Source: Prauserella endophytica | GTDB taxonomy: Bacteria; Actinomycetota; Actinomycetes; Mycobacteriales; Pseudonocardiaceae | Reading direction: 5' to 3' | DNA: 64,000 nucleotides | Assembly: GCF_005146945.1 (NCBI RefSeq) | Contig: NZ_SWMS01000013.1 | Location: 1-64,000, forward strand | Shown: one piece after another, positions 7,049 through 14,374 of the stretch | Layout: every line of letters begins with the position of its first letter | Position numbering within the stretch: the stretch's first letter is position 1 | The notes under the pieces: generated by a model | The model's input: the letters and a program-made list of their open reading frames with translations, nothing else | Told to the model about the DNA's origin: nothing | Databases searched by the model: none | Translations under genes and position numbers: made by a program

Positions 7049-9264
7049 CACTCGTCCCCGTCGTCGTGGTCGGTGTCGTCGTCGTGGTCTTCGTTACGGG
7101 CTGTGATGGCTTCGGTGATGCGGGCGGCGGAGACCTGCATGGCGCCTTCGGTCTTGTAGGGGGCGGCGTCGTGCTCGGTCAGGTACTCGCGCAGTCGCTG
7201 GTAGGTCCACTCGCCGTAGGTGGCGCGGTCGTGCTCGGCGAGGCGTTGCAGGACCTCGCGGGTCTTCATCCGCTCCGCACCACCGAGCACGTGGGCGATG
7301 TCGGTGAGGGGGTCGGCTTCGGCTCGCTCGATCACCTGCGGGGCCGGGTCGGTGGTGATGCCGTGCTTGTCGCGCAGGGCCAGGGCGCGTTGCACGACGG
7401 GGGTGATCTCGTCTACGCCCTTCTCTTTGCGGACGTAGTGCGAGCGGATCAGGCCGGGGACCTTGGCGAACCCGGCGGCCATCGCGGTCCCCACGTCCTC
7501 ACCCGCGACCAGCGTCGTGGCTGAGTAGCCGCGCTTGTGCATGCCGGTGCCGAGGATGGCGTCGTTGCCCTGGTGATCGTTGATCGCGAACGCCACCCGG
7601 TGGGAGGCGGTCTTGGAGATCCCCCGGGGCAGGCTGGCGGCGTCGGCGTCGGGGGTGATCCACAGCAGCGTGATCCCGGTCTTGCGGGCCTTCTTGGTCA
7701 CCTTGAGGGCGAGTTCTTTGGCCTCCGGGCCGTGCTTTTTGTGCGTGAACAGCTCGTGCACCTCATCGAACACGACCACGCGGGGCCGCATGCGCGGGTC
7801 GCGCTGCGCGATCTCGCGGGTCAGCTTGGCCTCCTCCCCGCCGAGTTCCTCGAGGATCCGGCCCCGCTCGGAGACTTCGCCGACGAGGGCGCGCAGGGTG
7901 TTCATGGCGGCCTCGACGTGCTCTTCGTCGTCGCCCTTGATCAGGGTGTTCAGCCGGGGGCGCATGGGGTCGTAGTCGACGTTGTAGGCCAGCACGTGCA
8001 CGTCGATCTGCACCAGCGGGTCCAACATGGCCCCGAGGAGCAGGCAGATCACCAGGGAGGATTTGCCGGAGCCCATGATCCCGGCGATGAGGTAGTTCGC
8101 GGCCATCAACCGGCCCACGATCTGATCCCCGCGGGCGTCCACCGCGACCGGGACGCCTTTGAAGTAGTCGCACTCCCCGTCATGCAGCAGCGGCCACGCC
8201 GCGACCGGCTCAGTCAAGATGCCCTGGTCGGCGACCCAGAGATCGAGCACGCCGGGCTGGTCCTTGGGTTCGGTGGGCCACACCTCGATCGGCTTACGGA
8301 GCAGGTTGTGGGCCAGCACGTTCTTGCGTTTGGCGATCTCCTCCACCGGCACTTGCCGGGGCAGCAGGAGTTGGGTGTGGTAGCCGCGGCCGACGCGGGT
8401 GGTGGGCGAGACCCACCGGGGCTGCCAGCCTTCCTTGAACGCGGTGTTCAGGGGCCCGTAGCCGAGGGTGCGCAGCGCGGCCACGATCGCGCCCTCGTCC
8501 GGGACGACGTCGCGGTCCGGGTCGACCGGGACGTTGGTGGGGGTGGCCCAGGTCGGGACGGTGCCGTGGGTCTTGCCCAGCCACCGCAGTGCCGCCACCG
8601 CGGCCACGGAGCCGCCGATGAGGAACAGGAATCCCCAGGTCACGGCGAACCAGTAGGTCCAGGTGATCGCCTCGATCACCCCGGAGATCGGGGCGAGGAT
8701 CATCCCGGCGTCCTTCTGCGCCACGGCCAGGACCATGCCCAGGGCCAGGAGCATCCCGGCGACCCCGGCGGTGCCGATCACGGCGGCCTTGACCAGCGCG
8801 ATCGGGCCGGTGGTGATCAGGTCCATGCGGCGGCGGTGCCGGTGCTCGCGGGCCTGCTCGGCGCGGGCCTCGATCTCCAGATACAACTCCGTGTTCCCCG
8901 CGGCGCGGGCCTCCCGCAGGTCCCGCTGGTAGCCGGAGTCGGTCTTGGCCTGCCACAGCCGGTGCACCGCGACCACGGTGCCCTTGCCCAGGTAGTACGC
9001 CTCCCGCGCCAGCGCCTTGCTCCCACGCTTGACCTGCGGGGCCGTGCGGTGCGAGAGCACCACCGCGCTGTGGGCCATCTTCTGCCGGGTCTCCTCCGAG
9101 GGACCGTGCAGCAGCCGGGTCCCCCACGTCTGCCGGGGCTCGGTGGTCACCAGCTCGCCCTCGATCACCTCAACCTCGCCGGGCTCGGTGCTGTGCGGTA
9201 GGTAGTGCACGGTGCCCCACTCCTCTCCGGTGGTGCCGGACTGGCCGGTGTGGTCGGTGGTCAC
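7048..9264 (-). CDS. FtsK/SpoIIIE-type conjugative DNA translocase (TraB/TraSA-like)
   Basis: The 738-residue protein is the transfer pump of the element. In AICEs one such hexameric ATPase moves double-stranded DNA between mycelia. Two to three membrane helices lie near residues 150-240 (GPIALVKAAVIGTAGVAGML..., YWFAVTWGFLFLIGGSVAAV). The ATPase core has Walker A GIMGSGKSS (Lys401) and Walker B VVVFDEVHELF (Asp500), followed by ARKTGITLLWITPDADAAS. A winged-helix region (TYGEWTYQRLREYL) that may read clt-like 8-bp repeats precedes a very acidic tail (NEDHDDDTDHDDGDE). The GTG start overlaps the stop of the DUF2637 gene by four bases. Length fits TraB/TraSA proteins. No clt repeat array could be recognised nearby. 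Confidence 0.92.
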   Translation of the reverse strand: MTTDHTGQSGTTGEEWGTVHYLPHSTEPGEVEVIEGELVTTEPRQTWGTRLLHGPSEETRQKMAHSAVVLSHRTAPQVKRGSKALAREAYYLGKGTVVAVHRLWQAKTDSGYQRDLREARAAGNTELYLEIEARAEQAREHRHRRRMDLITTGPIALVKAAVIGTAGVAGMLLALGMVLAVAQKDAGMILAPISGVIEAITWTYWFAVTWGFLFLIGGSVAAVAALRWLGKTHGTVPTWATPTNVPVDPDRDVVPDEGAIVAALRTLGYGPLNTAFKEGWQPRWVSPTTRVGRGYHTQLLLPRQVPVEEIAKRKNVLAHNLLRKPIEVWPTEPKDQPGVLDLWVADQGILTEPVAAWPLLHDGECDYFKGVPVAVDARGDQIVGRLMAANYLIAGIMGSGKSSLVICLLLGAMLDPLVQIDVHVLAYNVDYDPMRPRLNTLIKGDDEEHVEAAMNTLRALVGEVSERGRILEELGGEEAKLTREIAQRDPRMRPRVVVFDEVHELFTHKKHGPEAKELALKVTKKARKTGITLLWITPDADAASLPRGISKTASHRVAFAINDHQGNDAILGTGMHKRGYSATTLVAGEDVGTAMAAGFAKVPGLIRSHYVRKEKGVDEITPVVQRALALRDKHGITTDPAPQVIERAEADPLTDIAHVLGGAERMKTREVLQRLAEHDRATYGEWTYQRLREYLTEHDAAPYKTEGAMQVSAARITEAITARNEDHDDDTDHDDGDE

Positions 9265-10460
9265 CGGTGGTCCCCCTTGTGCTCGTCGCGGAGCTGGCGG
9301 GCGGTCTTGGCCGCGCAGCGCAGCGTCTTGCGGATCGACTCCGCCGAGGACGGATCGAGGCGACCGGCCTCAACCGCGGCCCGGAACTCGGCGCGCAACT
9401 GCTCGATCGAACGGGTCGACGGCCCCGGAATCCGGCTCCGCCGCGTCGGCTGGTCGGGGGTCGACTCCCGCAGCTCAGACGGCCGGTCGAGGGTGTCGAC
9501 CCCACCCCCGTCGACGTCTGTGGAGTCGGCCCCGTCGAGTCCGGTCGACTCGACGGCAGGCGGCGTGGTGTTGGCGAGCAGGGCGGCCAGACCGGCGTCC
9601 CAGTCGGTCACCTCGACCGGGGTCGCCTCGACGGGCAGGCCGGGCACGACGGCGGCCACGAGCGAGCGGCGCCGGCCACGCAGCACCCCGCCCGCGGTGC
9701 GCGGGGTGAGCACGTAGCGGCCCGGCGCGAACACCAACCGCGCGGTCCCGTTGGTGTCGATCTCGGCGACGGCCTGGCGGATCGCGGCCCGCCGTATCCG
9801 CGTGGTCTTGCGGGCCGCCACCCGCGCCAACCGAGTCTCGGCGCGCTCGTGGCGGGTACGGCGGGCACCGGCCACGGTGAGCTGGTGCGCCACCACCCCC
9901 GCGACCGACACCAGCCCCATCGCCACCCCAGCTGAGAGCCCGGAGGCGAGACCGTGCAGCAGGTTCAGGGTGAAGTTCACCCCGGCGAACAGCCACACCC
10001 CGGCCTGCAGCGCCCACACCGGCCGCTCCGGGGTCCGCACACGGGACACCTGCACCGCCAGGGCGAAGGCCCACATGCCCAGCTCGGAGAGCACCGGCAG
10101 CACCAGCCCGGTCACCCCGCCGTAGAGCGCGTGGCCGTAGGCGGCCATCGCCGGAACCGCCATCACCGCGCTAACCAGGGCCAGCGGGTAGATCAGCAGA
10201 TCCACCACATGCGCACCAGCCCACGCCCGCAGCCCAGCCAGCCGGGCGGCCCGCGCCTGGCGGCGCTCGGCCTGGGCCTGCCGCTTGGCCTCGGCCCGCT
10301 GCTGCTCGTGGGCGTGGGCCTGCTCGATGGCCGCCCGGCGGGCCTGCGCCAGCGACGCGGCGCGCACGGCCTCGACTTCGGCCGCGGCCAGCGCGTCGGC
10401 GCGCTTCTGCTCCGCCTCCGCGGCCCGGTCCTTACGACGTTCCTCGCGGTAGCTACTCAC
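9261..10460 (-). CDS. DUF2637 membrane spread protein (SpdB2-like)
   Basis: The 399-residue protein starts with a long Ala/Arg/Glu-rich coiled coil (about residues 1-80). Four hydrophobic helices follow (VVDLLIYPLALVSAVMAVPAMAAYGHALYG, LVLPVLSELGMWAFALAV, VWALQAGVWLFAGVNFTLNLL, GVAMGLVSVAGVVAHQL), then a basic and acidic cytoplasmic tail. This matches DUF2637 proteins, which on Streptomyces plasmids and AICEs are Spd proteins that help spread the element within the recipient mycelium. The GTG start overlaps the upstream stop by four bases (GTGA), and its own stop overlaps the translocase start, so the transfer genes form one translational chain. Membrane topology is inferred from sequence only. 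Confidence 0.85.
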   Translation of the reverse strand: MSSYREERRKDRAAEAEQKRADALAAAEVEAVRAASLAQARRAAIEQAHAHEQQRAEAKRQAQAERRQARAARLAGLRAWAGAHVVDLLIYPLALVSAVMAVPAMAAYGHALYGGVTGLVLPVLSELGMWAFALAVQVSRVRTPERPVWALQAGVWLFAGVNFTLNLLHGLASGLSAGVAMGLVSVAGVVAHQLTVAGARRTRHERAETRLARVAARKTTRIRRAAIRQAVAEIDTNGTARLVFAPGRYVLTPRTAGGVLRGRRRSLVAAVVPGLPVEATPVEVTDWDAGLAALLANTTPPAVESTGLDGADSTDVDGGGVDTLDRPSELRESTPDQPTRRSRIPGPSTRSIEQLRAEFRAAVEAGRLDPSSAESIRKTLRCAAKTARQLRDEHKGDHR

Positions 10461-10768
10461 GCGCTGGCCTCCTCACTCTCGTCGGCGGACTCGCCGCCCG
10501 GCGCGGCGGTCTCGGCCCGCTGCACGGGCGCGCTGGCCTGGCGGCGGCGGGCACGGCGGGCCTGCACGGCGTGCCCGGCCCACAGGCCCGCGGCGAGCAC
10601 CGAGAGCGGCAGCAGCCACACGGTGATCGTGACCGCGAGCAGCAGCGGCAATCCCACGGCGAGCAGTTCGATCAGGTGGTAGCCCACCCACGACACCGCG
10701 TCATCGGTGCGGGTGTACTCGTTCGCCACCGCGCGCCGCTCCAACTCCAGGCGCTGCAACTCAGTCAT
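10457..10768 (-). CDS. Small membrane protein of the transfer operon
   Basis: The 103-residue protein has a charged N-terminus (MTELQRLELERRAVANEY). One long or two short hydrophobic helices follow (GYHLIELLAVGLPLLLAVTI and TVWLLPLSVLAAGLWAGHAV), then an Arg-rich then acidic tail. I do not recognise a named family. Its place immediately before the DUF2637 gene, with a GTGA overlap, suggests an Spd-type partner in intramycelial spread. The start ATG at 10768 lies within the end of the next upstream gene (8-bp overlap). A function beyond membrane association would be a guess. Confidence 0.7.
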   Translation of the reverse strand: MTELQRLELERRAVANEYTRTDDAVSWVGYHLIELLAVGLPLLLAVTITVWLLPLSVLAAGLWAGHAVQARRARRRQASAPVQRAETAAPGGESADESEEASA

Positions 10769-11036
10769 GGCCGGACACCTCCTCACGGGAGAACAGACGG
10801 GCCAACAGCAGGCCGAGCAGATCGGCCACCGCGTACAGGGCTTCGGTGGCCACGGCGCCGAGCAGCAGCAGGGACCAGACCACCCAGCCGCCGGAGACGG
10901 CCTCGGTGACCCACCACAGGCCCAGCGCGGCCGCACCGGCGCCGACCAGCGCTTGCGTGCTCTCCCACACGATCAGCCGCCGCTCATCCGCTATACGGGC
11001 CTGCTCATCGGCGGTCAGCAGTTCAGGCGTGGACAC
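10761..11036 (-). CDS. Small membrane protein of the transfer operon
   Basis: This 91-residue protein has two predicted membrane helices (TQALVGAGAAALGLWWVTEA and GWVVWSLLLLGAVATEALYAV). I placed the start at GTG 11036 because GGAGGG ends five bases upstream; an in-frame GTG two codons earlier would overlap that ribosome binding site. It overlaps the genes on both sides by 8-14 bp. No family is recognised. Clusters of such short membrane proteins between spd and regulatory genes are usual in AICEs and are mostly uncharacterised. Confidence 0.68.
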   Translation of the reverse strand: MSTPELLTADEQARIADERRLIVWESTQALVGAGAAALGLWWVTEAVSGGWVVWSLLLLGAVATEALYAVADLLGLLLARLFSREEVSGHD

Positions 11037-11274
11037 GTGCACCCTCCCTTGTGGACGCAGAATCAGCGAAGAAGTCGTTCACGGGCTTGCGTGGTGGGGT
11101 GCTGGCCTGCCGCGTGGCGAACCCGTCCACCCGGCGCATCGCCACCTCCAGCACCCGCGCGGTGAGCACCAGCGGGATACGGACCAGATGCAGCAGCAGA
11201 AACAGCACCACCGCCCCGGCGAAACGCAGCAGCGCCGCGGTGCCGTACTGGCGCAGAACATCGAACGTGGACAT
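11023..11274 (-). CDS. Small single-pass membrane protein
   Basis: The 83-residue product has one strong hydrophobic helix (ALLRFAGAVVLFLLLHLVRI, about residues 14-33), an amphipathic stretch and a basic-to-acidic C-terminus. The start ATG at 11274 overlaps the stop of the upstream ORF as TGATG. The 3' end overlaps the next gene by 14 bp. No family is recognised. It is kept as a gene because it fits the chain of coupled ORFs and has normal high-GC third-position usage. Confidence 0.62.
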   Translation of the reverse strand: MSTFDVLRQYGTAALLRFAGAVVLFLLLHLVRIPLVLTARVLEVAMRRVDGFATRQASTPPRKPVNDFFADSASTREGARVHA

Positions 11275-11540
11275 CACCGCTCGCCTCCCTCGGCGTGCAC
11301 GGCGGCGGCGAGGAACGCGGCCCCGACCTCGCGGGCCAGCGACGGGGCGAGGAACACCACCGCCTCGGTGCGCGGGGCGAGGCCGTGGCGCACCGACAGG
11401 GTGATCTCCCGGTCCGCGCGCGGGGCGTCCAGCGTCACCAGGTCGCCCAGTGAGGCGAACCGCCAGCGCGCCACCTGCCCGGTCTGCTCGTGCGGCCTGG
11501 GCAGTGTCACCCGGACCGTGTGGGCTCGGTGCGCGTTCAT
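11274..11540 (-). CDS. Hypothetical protein of the AICE operon
   Basis: The 88-residue soluble protein (MNAHRAHTVRVTLPRPHEQT at the start) has alternating beta-type segments (VRVTLPRP, RWRFASLGDLVTLD, REITLSVRHGL) and an Ala-rich C-terminal helix. I do not recognise a domain. It overlaps the upstream zinc-ribbon gene by four bases (ATGA) and the downstream gene by one base, so it is part of the same translational chain. It might be a DNA- or protein-binding accessory factor, but nothing in the sequence proves this. Confidence 0.62.
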   Translation of the reverse strand: MNAHRAHTVRVTLPRPHEQTGQVARWRFASLGDLVTLDAPRADREITLSVRHGLAPRTEAVVFLAPSLAREVGAAFLAAAVHAEGGER

Positions 11541-11962
11541 GCCGCCACCTCCCAGGTGCCGGACTCGCACTGCCAGCACACCCGAGTGGAGGTCGGTACG
11601 TAGTAGCCCACGTCCTGGCGGCACTCGGCGCAGATTCGGCGGGCGCGCAGCGCGTTGCGTACCTTGGCCCGGCGCTGTGCGGTGGTGCCGCGCACCGGGG
11701 CGGCCCGCTCCACCGAGAACAGCTCCGTGGTCTCCTCCCGCCGATACGGGCGGTGGTGACGGAACACCAGCAGCGCCACCGGGTCCTGCCCATTGCGCCG
11801 CAACCCCACCGCCCGCAGCTGCGAGACCGTCAGCAGCGTCGACGGGGCCTCGCCCCACCCGAACACCGGCAGCCCATCCCGCCAGCCCCGGCACAACGCC
11901 ACCTGATGCGTGCGCCCGTCGAACACCGTCACCGGCCGCTGCCTGCGATTACGCGGATTCAT
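11537..11962 (-). CDS. RRQR-motif zinc-binding protein
   Basis: The 141-residue protein starts with MNPRNRRQRPVTVFDGRTHQ, the RRQR-type N-terminus found in a family of zinc-binding proteins common on AICEs. Its C-terminus holds a zinc ribbon of the form CAECRQDVGYY then CWQCESG, giving two CxxC knuckles. The middle (LTVSQLRAVGLRRNGQDPVALLVFRHH) is a helix-strand region. The role is unknown; nucleic-acid binding is plausible from the ribbon and the basic surface. The start overlaps the upstream stop by four bases (ATGA), and its stop overlaps the next start in the same way. Confidence 0.72.
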   Translation of the reverse strand: MNPRNRRQRPVTVFDGRTHQVALCRGWRDGLPVFGWGEAPSTLLTVSQLRAVGLRRNGQDPVALLVFRHHRPYRREETTELFSVERAAPVRGTTAQRRAKVRNALRARRICAECRQDVGYYVPTSTRVCWQCESGTWEVAA

Positions 11963-12363
11963 GCGACCTCACCCGCCCCAGTGCGCAGCTCAGCCAGCTC
12001 CGCGCGCAGCGGGGCCGTGGCCTGATCGATCAGCGCGTTCAGCTCCGGCGGGGTGTAGACCACCGCGTCGGACCCGGCCATCGCGGCGTCCAGCTCGGCC
12101 ACCACGACGCCCAGCCACTCCGGGTGCCGCTCCCCGCGCAGGTGACCATGCACCGCCGCAGCCAGGAAGCCGTACGCGCGGGCCGGGTCCGAACCGTGCC
12201 GACGAACCCACTCCCGCAGATAGACCGGGCATCGGGCGGTTGTGCCTAACATGTTGTTTCCCTTCGAGTCGTCACGCGGCTGGCTTGGGAGCCCCGGTGC
12301 GGCGTGCGCGTTCTTGGCGGTTCGGGCCGCCGCGCCGGGGTCAGTGATCAGGAGTCGGGTCAT
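11959..12363 (-). CDS. Hypothetical protein of the AICE operon
   Basis: The frame gives up to 134 residues from an ATG at 12363 that overlaps the upstream stop as TAATG. A second candidate start is the ATG at 12252, preceded by AAGGG at good spacing, giving 97 residues (MLGTTARCPVYLREWVRRHG...). The conserved-looking part lies after the second start, with LREWVRRHGSDPARAYGFLAAAVHGHL and a C-terminal helical segment (ELNALIDQATAPLRAELAEL). The first 37 residues look like low-complexity linker. I do not recognise the family. The coupling supports the longer form and the ribosome binding site supports the shorter one. Confidence 0.6.
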   Translation of the reverse strand: MTRLLITDPGAAARTAKNAHAAPGLPSQPRDDSKGNNMLGTTARCPVYLREWVRRHGSDPARAYGFLAAAVHGHLRGERHPEWLGVVVAELDAAMAGSDAVVYTPPELNALIDQATAPLRAELAELRTGAGEVA

Positions 12364-12686
12364 TACGCGGCCTCGCCCTCGACGTCGGACAGCTCGGCGA
12401 TGTCCAGCCGCGTCGGTAGGGACCGCAGCACCACCCGATTGGCTCGGCGGCGCGACCGGCCTGCTCGACGCGGGTCGGTAAAGCGCGGTGCCCTCACCAG
12501 TGCTGCATGGCTGGCCGCTGCCAGTTCCCGATCCAGCCGGTCCAACAGCTCGTACGCGTCGGCCAGCTCGTCCGCGTCAGCAAGCCGAGCTACATCGGCC
12601 TGAACAGCGAAAACGTCGTCAAGATCAGCGTCCATGCCGTCGAAACTCGCCTCTGCCTGGCGGCGGCTGATGTGTGCGGACCTCAT
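12363..12686 (-). CDS. First gene of the AICE operon, hypothetical helical protein
   Basis: The 107-residue protein begins MRSAHISRRQAEASFDGMDA and is rich in Asp, Glu, Ala and Leu in its middle (DELADAYELLDRLDRELAAA), which suggests a short coiled coil. The C-terminal third is Arg-rich. I chose the ATG at 12686 because AAGGAGA lies six bases upstream, the best ribosome binding site in the operon. It is the promoter-proximal gene of the long minus-strand run, directly behind the operator region at 12708-12789, so it should be the first product made when the GntR repressor is released. No family is recognised; by position it might be an early regulator. Confidence 0.65.
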   Translation of the reverse strand: MRSAHISRRQAEASFDGMDADLDDVFAVQADVARLADADELADAYELLDRLDRELAAASHAALVRAPRFTDPRRAGRSRRRANRVVLRSLPTRLDIAELSDVEGEAA

Positions 12687-12707
12687 CGTTCTCCTTCGCG
12701 TTTGGGA

Positions 12708-12789
12708 TCTGATACAGAGCAATCTATATCAGTGTGTATCAGTTGGAACTCGTGCATTCGGGTGATCTATATCGGGGTGTATCGGTTGG
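12708..12789. promoter_or_regulatory. Operator repeats between the AICE operon and GntR gene
   Basis: Two 24-bp direct repeats lie at 12723-12746 and 12766-12789 (both begin TCTATATC, contain GTGTATC and end GTTGG) and match at 21 of 24 positions. An inverted half-site, CTGATACA, lies at about 12710-12717. The AT-rich tracts stand out in high-GC DNA. The site is between the divergent operon start and the GntR-family gene, where KorSA-type repressors of AICEs bind. A TAGACT hexamer at 12791-12796 lies only six bases before the GntR start, so its mRNA may be leaderless. Confidence 0.65.
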
Positions 12790-12802
12790 CTAGACTGAGC
12801 GG

Positions 12803-13141
12803 ATGGACGTCAACACGGCGGGCATGGCCGCCTATGAGCGAGTCGCAGAGCTGATCCGAGCCGACATCCGCCGTGGCGTTCTTCAGCCTGGCGACAAACT
12901 CCCTGGCAACCGTGCGCTCGCCGAGAGGTACGACGTCGCGCTCGGGACTGCTCAGAAAGCCTTGCGGGTCCTACAGGACGGGGGCTGGCTGACGGCCACT
13001 CCCGCCGTTGGGGTGTTCGTCAAAGGAACGCCCGACGAACCCGTAACTGTGGAAGCACTCGCCCGGCAGGTGGAGGAGCTTCGGGCCGCTCTCGCTGAGC
13101 TGAGTGACCGCGTCGACGAGATCGAGAACGTGAAGGACTAG
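12803..13141 (+). CDS. GntR-family repressor (KorSA-like) of the AICE
   Basis: The 112-residue protein is a lone GntR winged helix (AYERVAELIRADIRRGVLQPGDKLPGNRALAERYDVALGTAQKALRVLQDGGWL, residues about 9-62) with no effector domain. It ends in a short Leu/Glu coiled coil (ALARQVEELRAALAELSDRVDEI) that probably dimerises it. In pSAM2 the GntR-type KorSA represses the replication and transfer activator; this gene holds the same position, divergent to the main operon and behind repeated operators. It is the only plus-strand gene in the element. Its stop overlaps by four bases the stop of the convergent small membrane protein gene. Autoregulation is likely from the operator position. Confidence 0.85.
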   Translation: MDVNTAGMAAYERVAELIRADIRRGVLQPGDKLPGNRALAERYDVALGTAQKALRVLQDGGWLTATPAVGVFVKGTPDEPVTVEALARQVEELRAALAELSDRVDEIENVKD

Positions 13142-13341
13142 CCAGCGAGCTGGCGGAAGAACGCTGCGACGCCGTCAACGATGCCCGTGATGACGCCGCC
13201 CATGCCCTTGGCCCACGCGGCTGCGTCGCCGGGGTGCCTGACGATCACCACGACTAGCGCGAGCACGGCAACCGTGCCGATGAGCTTCGTGAGGACTCCG
13301 CTGCCCGTCTTGGGCATCAGTGGCAACTGTTGCTTGGCCAT
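13138..13341 (-). CDS. Small membrane protein with hairpin-covered RBS
   Basis: The 67-residue protein begins MAKQQLPLMPKTGSGVLTKL and has one membrane helix (LIGTVAVLALVVVIVRHPG), a short amphipathic stretch (AAAWAKGMGGVITGIVDGVA) and a C-terminal FFRQLAG. The start at 13341 has AAGGAG nine bases upstream; a longer frame from 13395 would begin inside a hairpin. No family is recognised. The strong 18-bp hairpin at 13353-13400 includes this ribosome binding site in one arm, so expression may be controlled at the RNA level. A small hydrophobic peptide of this kind could be a toxin or an accessory membrane factor; neither is shown. Confidence 0.6.
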   Translation of the reverse strand: MAKQQLPLMPKTGSGVLTKLIGTVAVLALVVVIVRHPGDAAAWAKGMGGVITGIVDGVAAFFRQLAG

Positions 13342-13352
13342 TCCGACCATCT

Positions 13353-13400
13353 CCTTCGTGGGTTGTTTCCGTGATGAGTCCAGGAAACAACTCACGAAGG
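13353..13400 (-). promoter_or_regulatory. 18-bp inverted repeat overlapping a ribosome binding site
   Basis: Arms 13353-13370 and 13383-13400 match at 17 of 18 positions (the odd pair is G-U compatible) around a 12-base loop. In the minus-strand transcript the 3' arm ends in GAAGGAG, the ribosome binding site of the small membrane protein. The folded RNA would hide it. The palindrome could equally be an operator for a dimeric repressor. Confidence 0.65.
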
Positions 13401-13466
13401 CGGTCGGGTAGTGGATCTCTAGTCGCTGTGGGGGTATTCCGAACCGGACTATTCCGGGACGGCATA

Positions 13467-14372
13467 TCAGCAGTTCAGAGCGTCCCAGGCATCGCGAAGG
13501 ATCTGCGGAAGCTCAGACTTTTTTGGTTGCCAGCCGAGTTCTTGGCGTGCGCGCGTCGAGTCGGCGACCAACGTGGGCGGTTCGTTGGCTGGCGGGCGGT
13601 GCAAGAGGGGAGCCGGCCTGCCCGTGACCTTCTCGGCTTCCTGGATCACCTCAGCGACGCTCGCGCGCGTCGCACCCAGGTTGTAGGCCCGCCACTGGCC
13701 CGGCGTGCACGCGGGTAGGGCGAGGGCGAATGCTTCTGCCGCGTCCTCGACATGCACGAAGTCACGCACGGCGGAACCGTTGCCGTTAACTGTGAGCTTG
13801 GGTTCCGTGCCAGCCTGCACGGCGAGAACCTTGGGGATGAGACGGGTGAGGTCGGGGTCCGGCTGGCCACCCGATGAGCCCGCGATGTTGAACGCTCTCA
13901 GCGTGGTGACACCGATCGCGCCGAGCTGCGCAACGTCGGCGGCTGCTTGGTCTGCCGCAAGCTTGCTCCGCCCATATGGGTTGCTCGGCACGGTGGGAGT
14001 CTCTTCGTCCATCGGTTGCCGCTCAGGCGTGCCGTAGACGGCTGAGGTCGATGCCAGGACGAGGCTCTTCGGGCTGCCGCTATCGGACGCGGCTGCAAGC
14101 GCCTCAAGGACGTTGAGCGTGCCGACGACGTTGGTCGACCAATACTCGGCGGGCCGGTTGAACGAGTCGCGAACCTTGGCCAGCGCTGCCAGATGGCACA
14201 CCGCCTCGACCCCCGAGACCGCTTGCCCAACGACGTCCCGATCGCGAATATCGCCCCGGTGCGTTGCGTCGACTCCGCGGTGCATCGTGCTCACGTCGTG
14301 CCCGTGGAGGCGTAGCGCGGCGACCACGGCCCTGCCCAGGAATCCGGAGCTGCCTGTGACGAGTACACGCAT
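13467..14372 (-). CDS. NAD-dependent sugar epimerase/dehydratase (GalE-like)
   Basis: The 301-residue protein is a short-chain extended dehydrogenase. The N-terminal Rossmann motif is VTGSSGFLGRAV (GxxGxxG), the catalytic Ser-Thr region is LASTSAVYG, and the Tyr-Lys pair lies in NPYGRSKLAADQ. VRDFVHVEDAAEAF and the C-terminal GWQPK match UDP-glucose 4-epimerase-type enzymes. The substrate is probably a nucleotide sugar but cannot be named. It starts two bases after the stop of the XRE-Nudix gene and is surely co-transcribed with it. In AICE cargo positions such pairs could alter surface sugars or nucleotide metabolism, but that is inference. Length and motifs are complete. Confidence 0.85.
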   Translation of the reverse strand: MRVLVTGSSGFLGRAVVAALRLHGHDVSTMHRGVDATHRGDIRDRDVVGQAVSGVEAVCHLAALAKVRDSFNRPAEYWSTNVVGTLNVLEALAAASDSGSPKSLVLASTSAVYGTPERQPMDEETPTVPSNPYGRSKLAADQAAADVAQLGAIGVTTLRAFNIAGSSGGQPDPDLTRLIPKVLAVQAGTEPKLTVNGNGSAVRDFVHVEDAAEAFALALPACTPGQWRAYNLGATRASVAEVIQEAEKVTGRPAPLLHRPPANEPPTLVADSTRARQELGWQPKKSELPQILRDAWDALNC

Positions 14373-14374
14373 GC

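Noticed and set aside
7537-9201. Plus-strand open frame of 554 codons opposite the translocase gene
   Set aside because: Gly/His/Asp-rich with no family features. The minus strand has Walker motifs and coupled neighbours.
10847-12249. Plus-strand frame of 467 codons across the small AICE ORFs
   Set aside because: Ser/Arg/Pro-rich without domains. The opposite strand holds a chain of short ORFs with overlapping start and stop codons and zinc-ribbon or membrane features.
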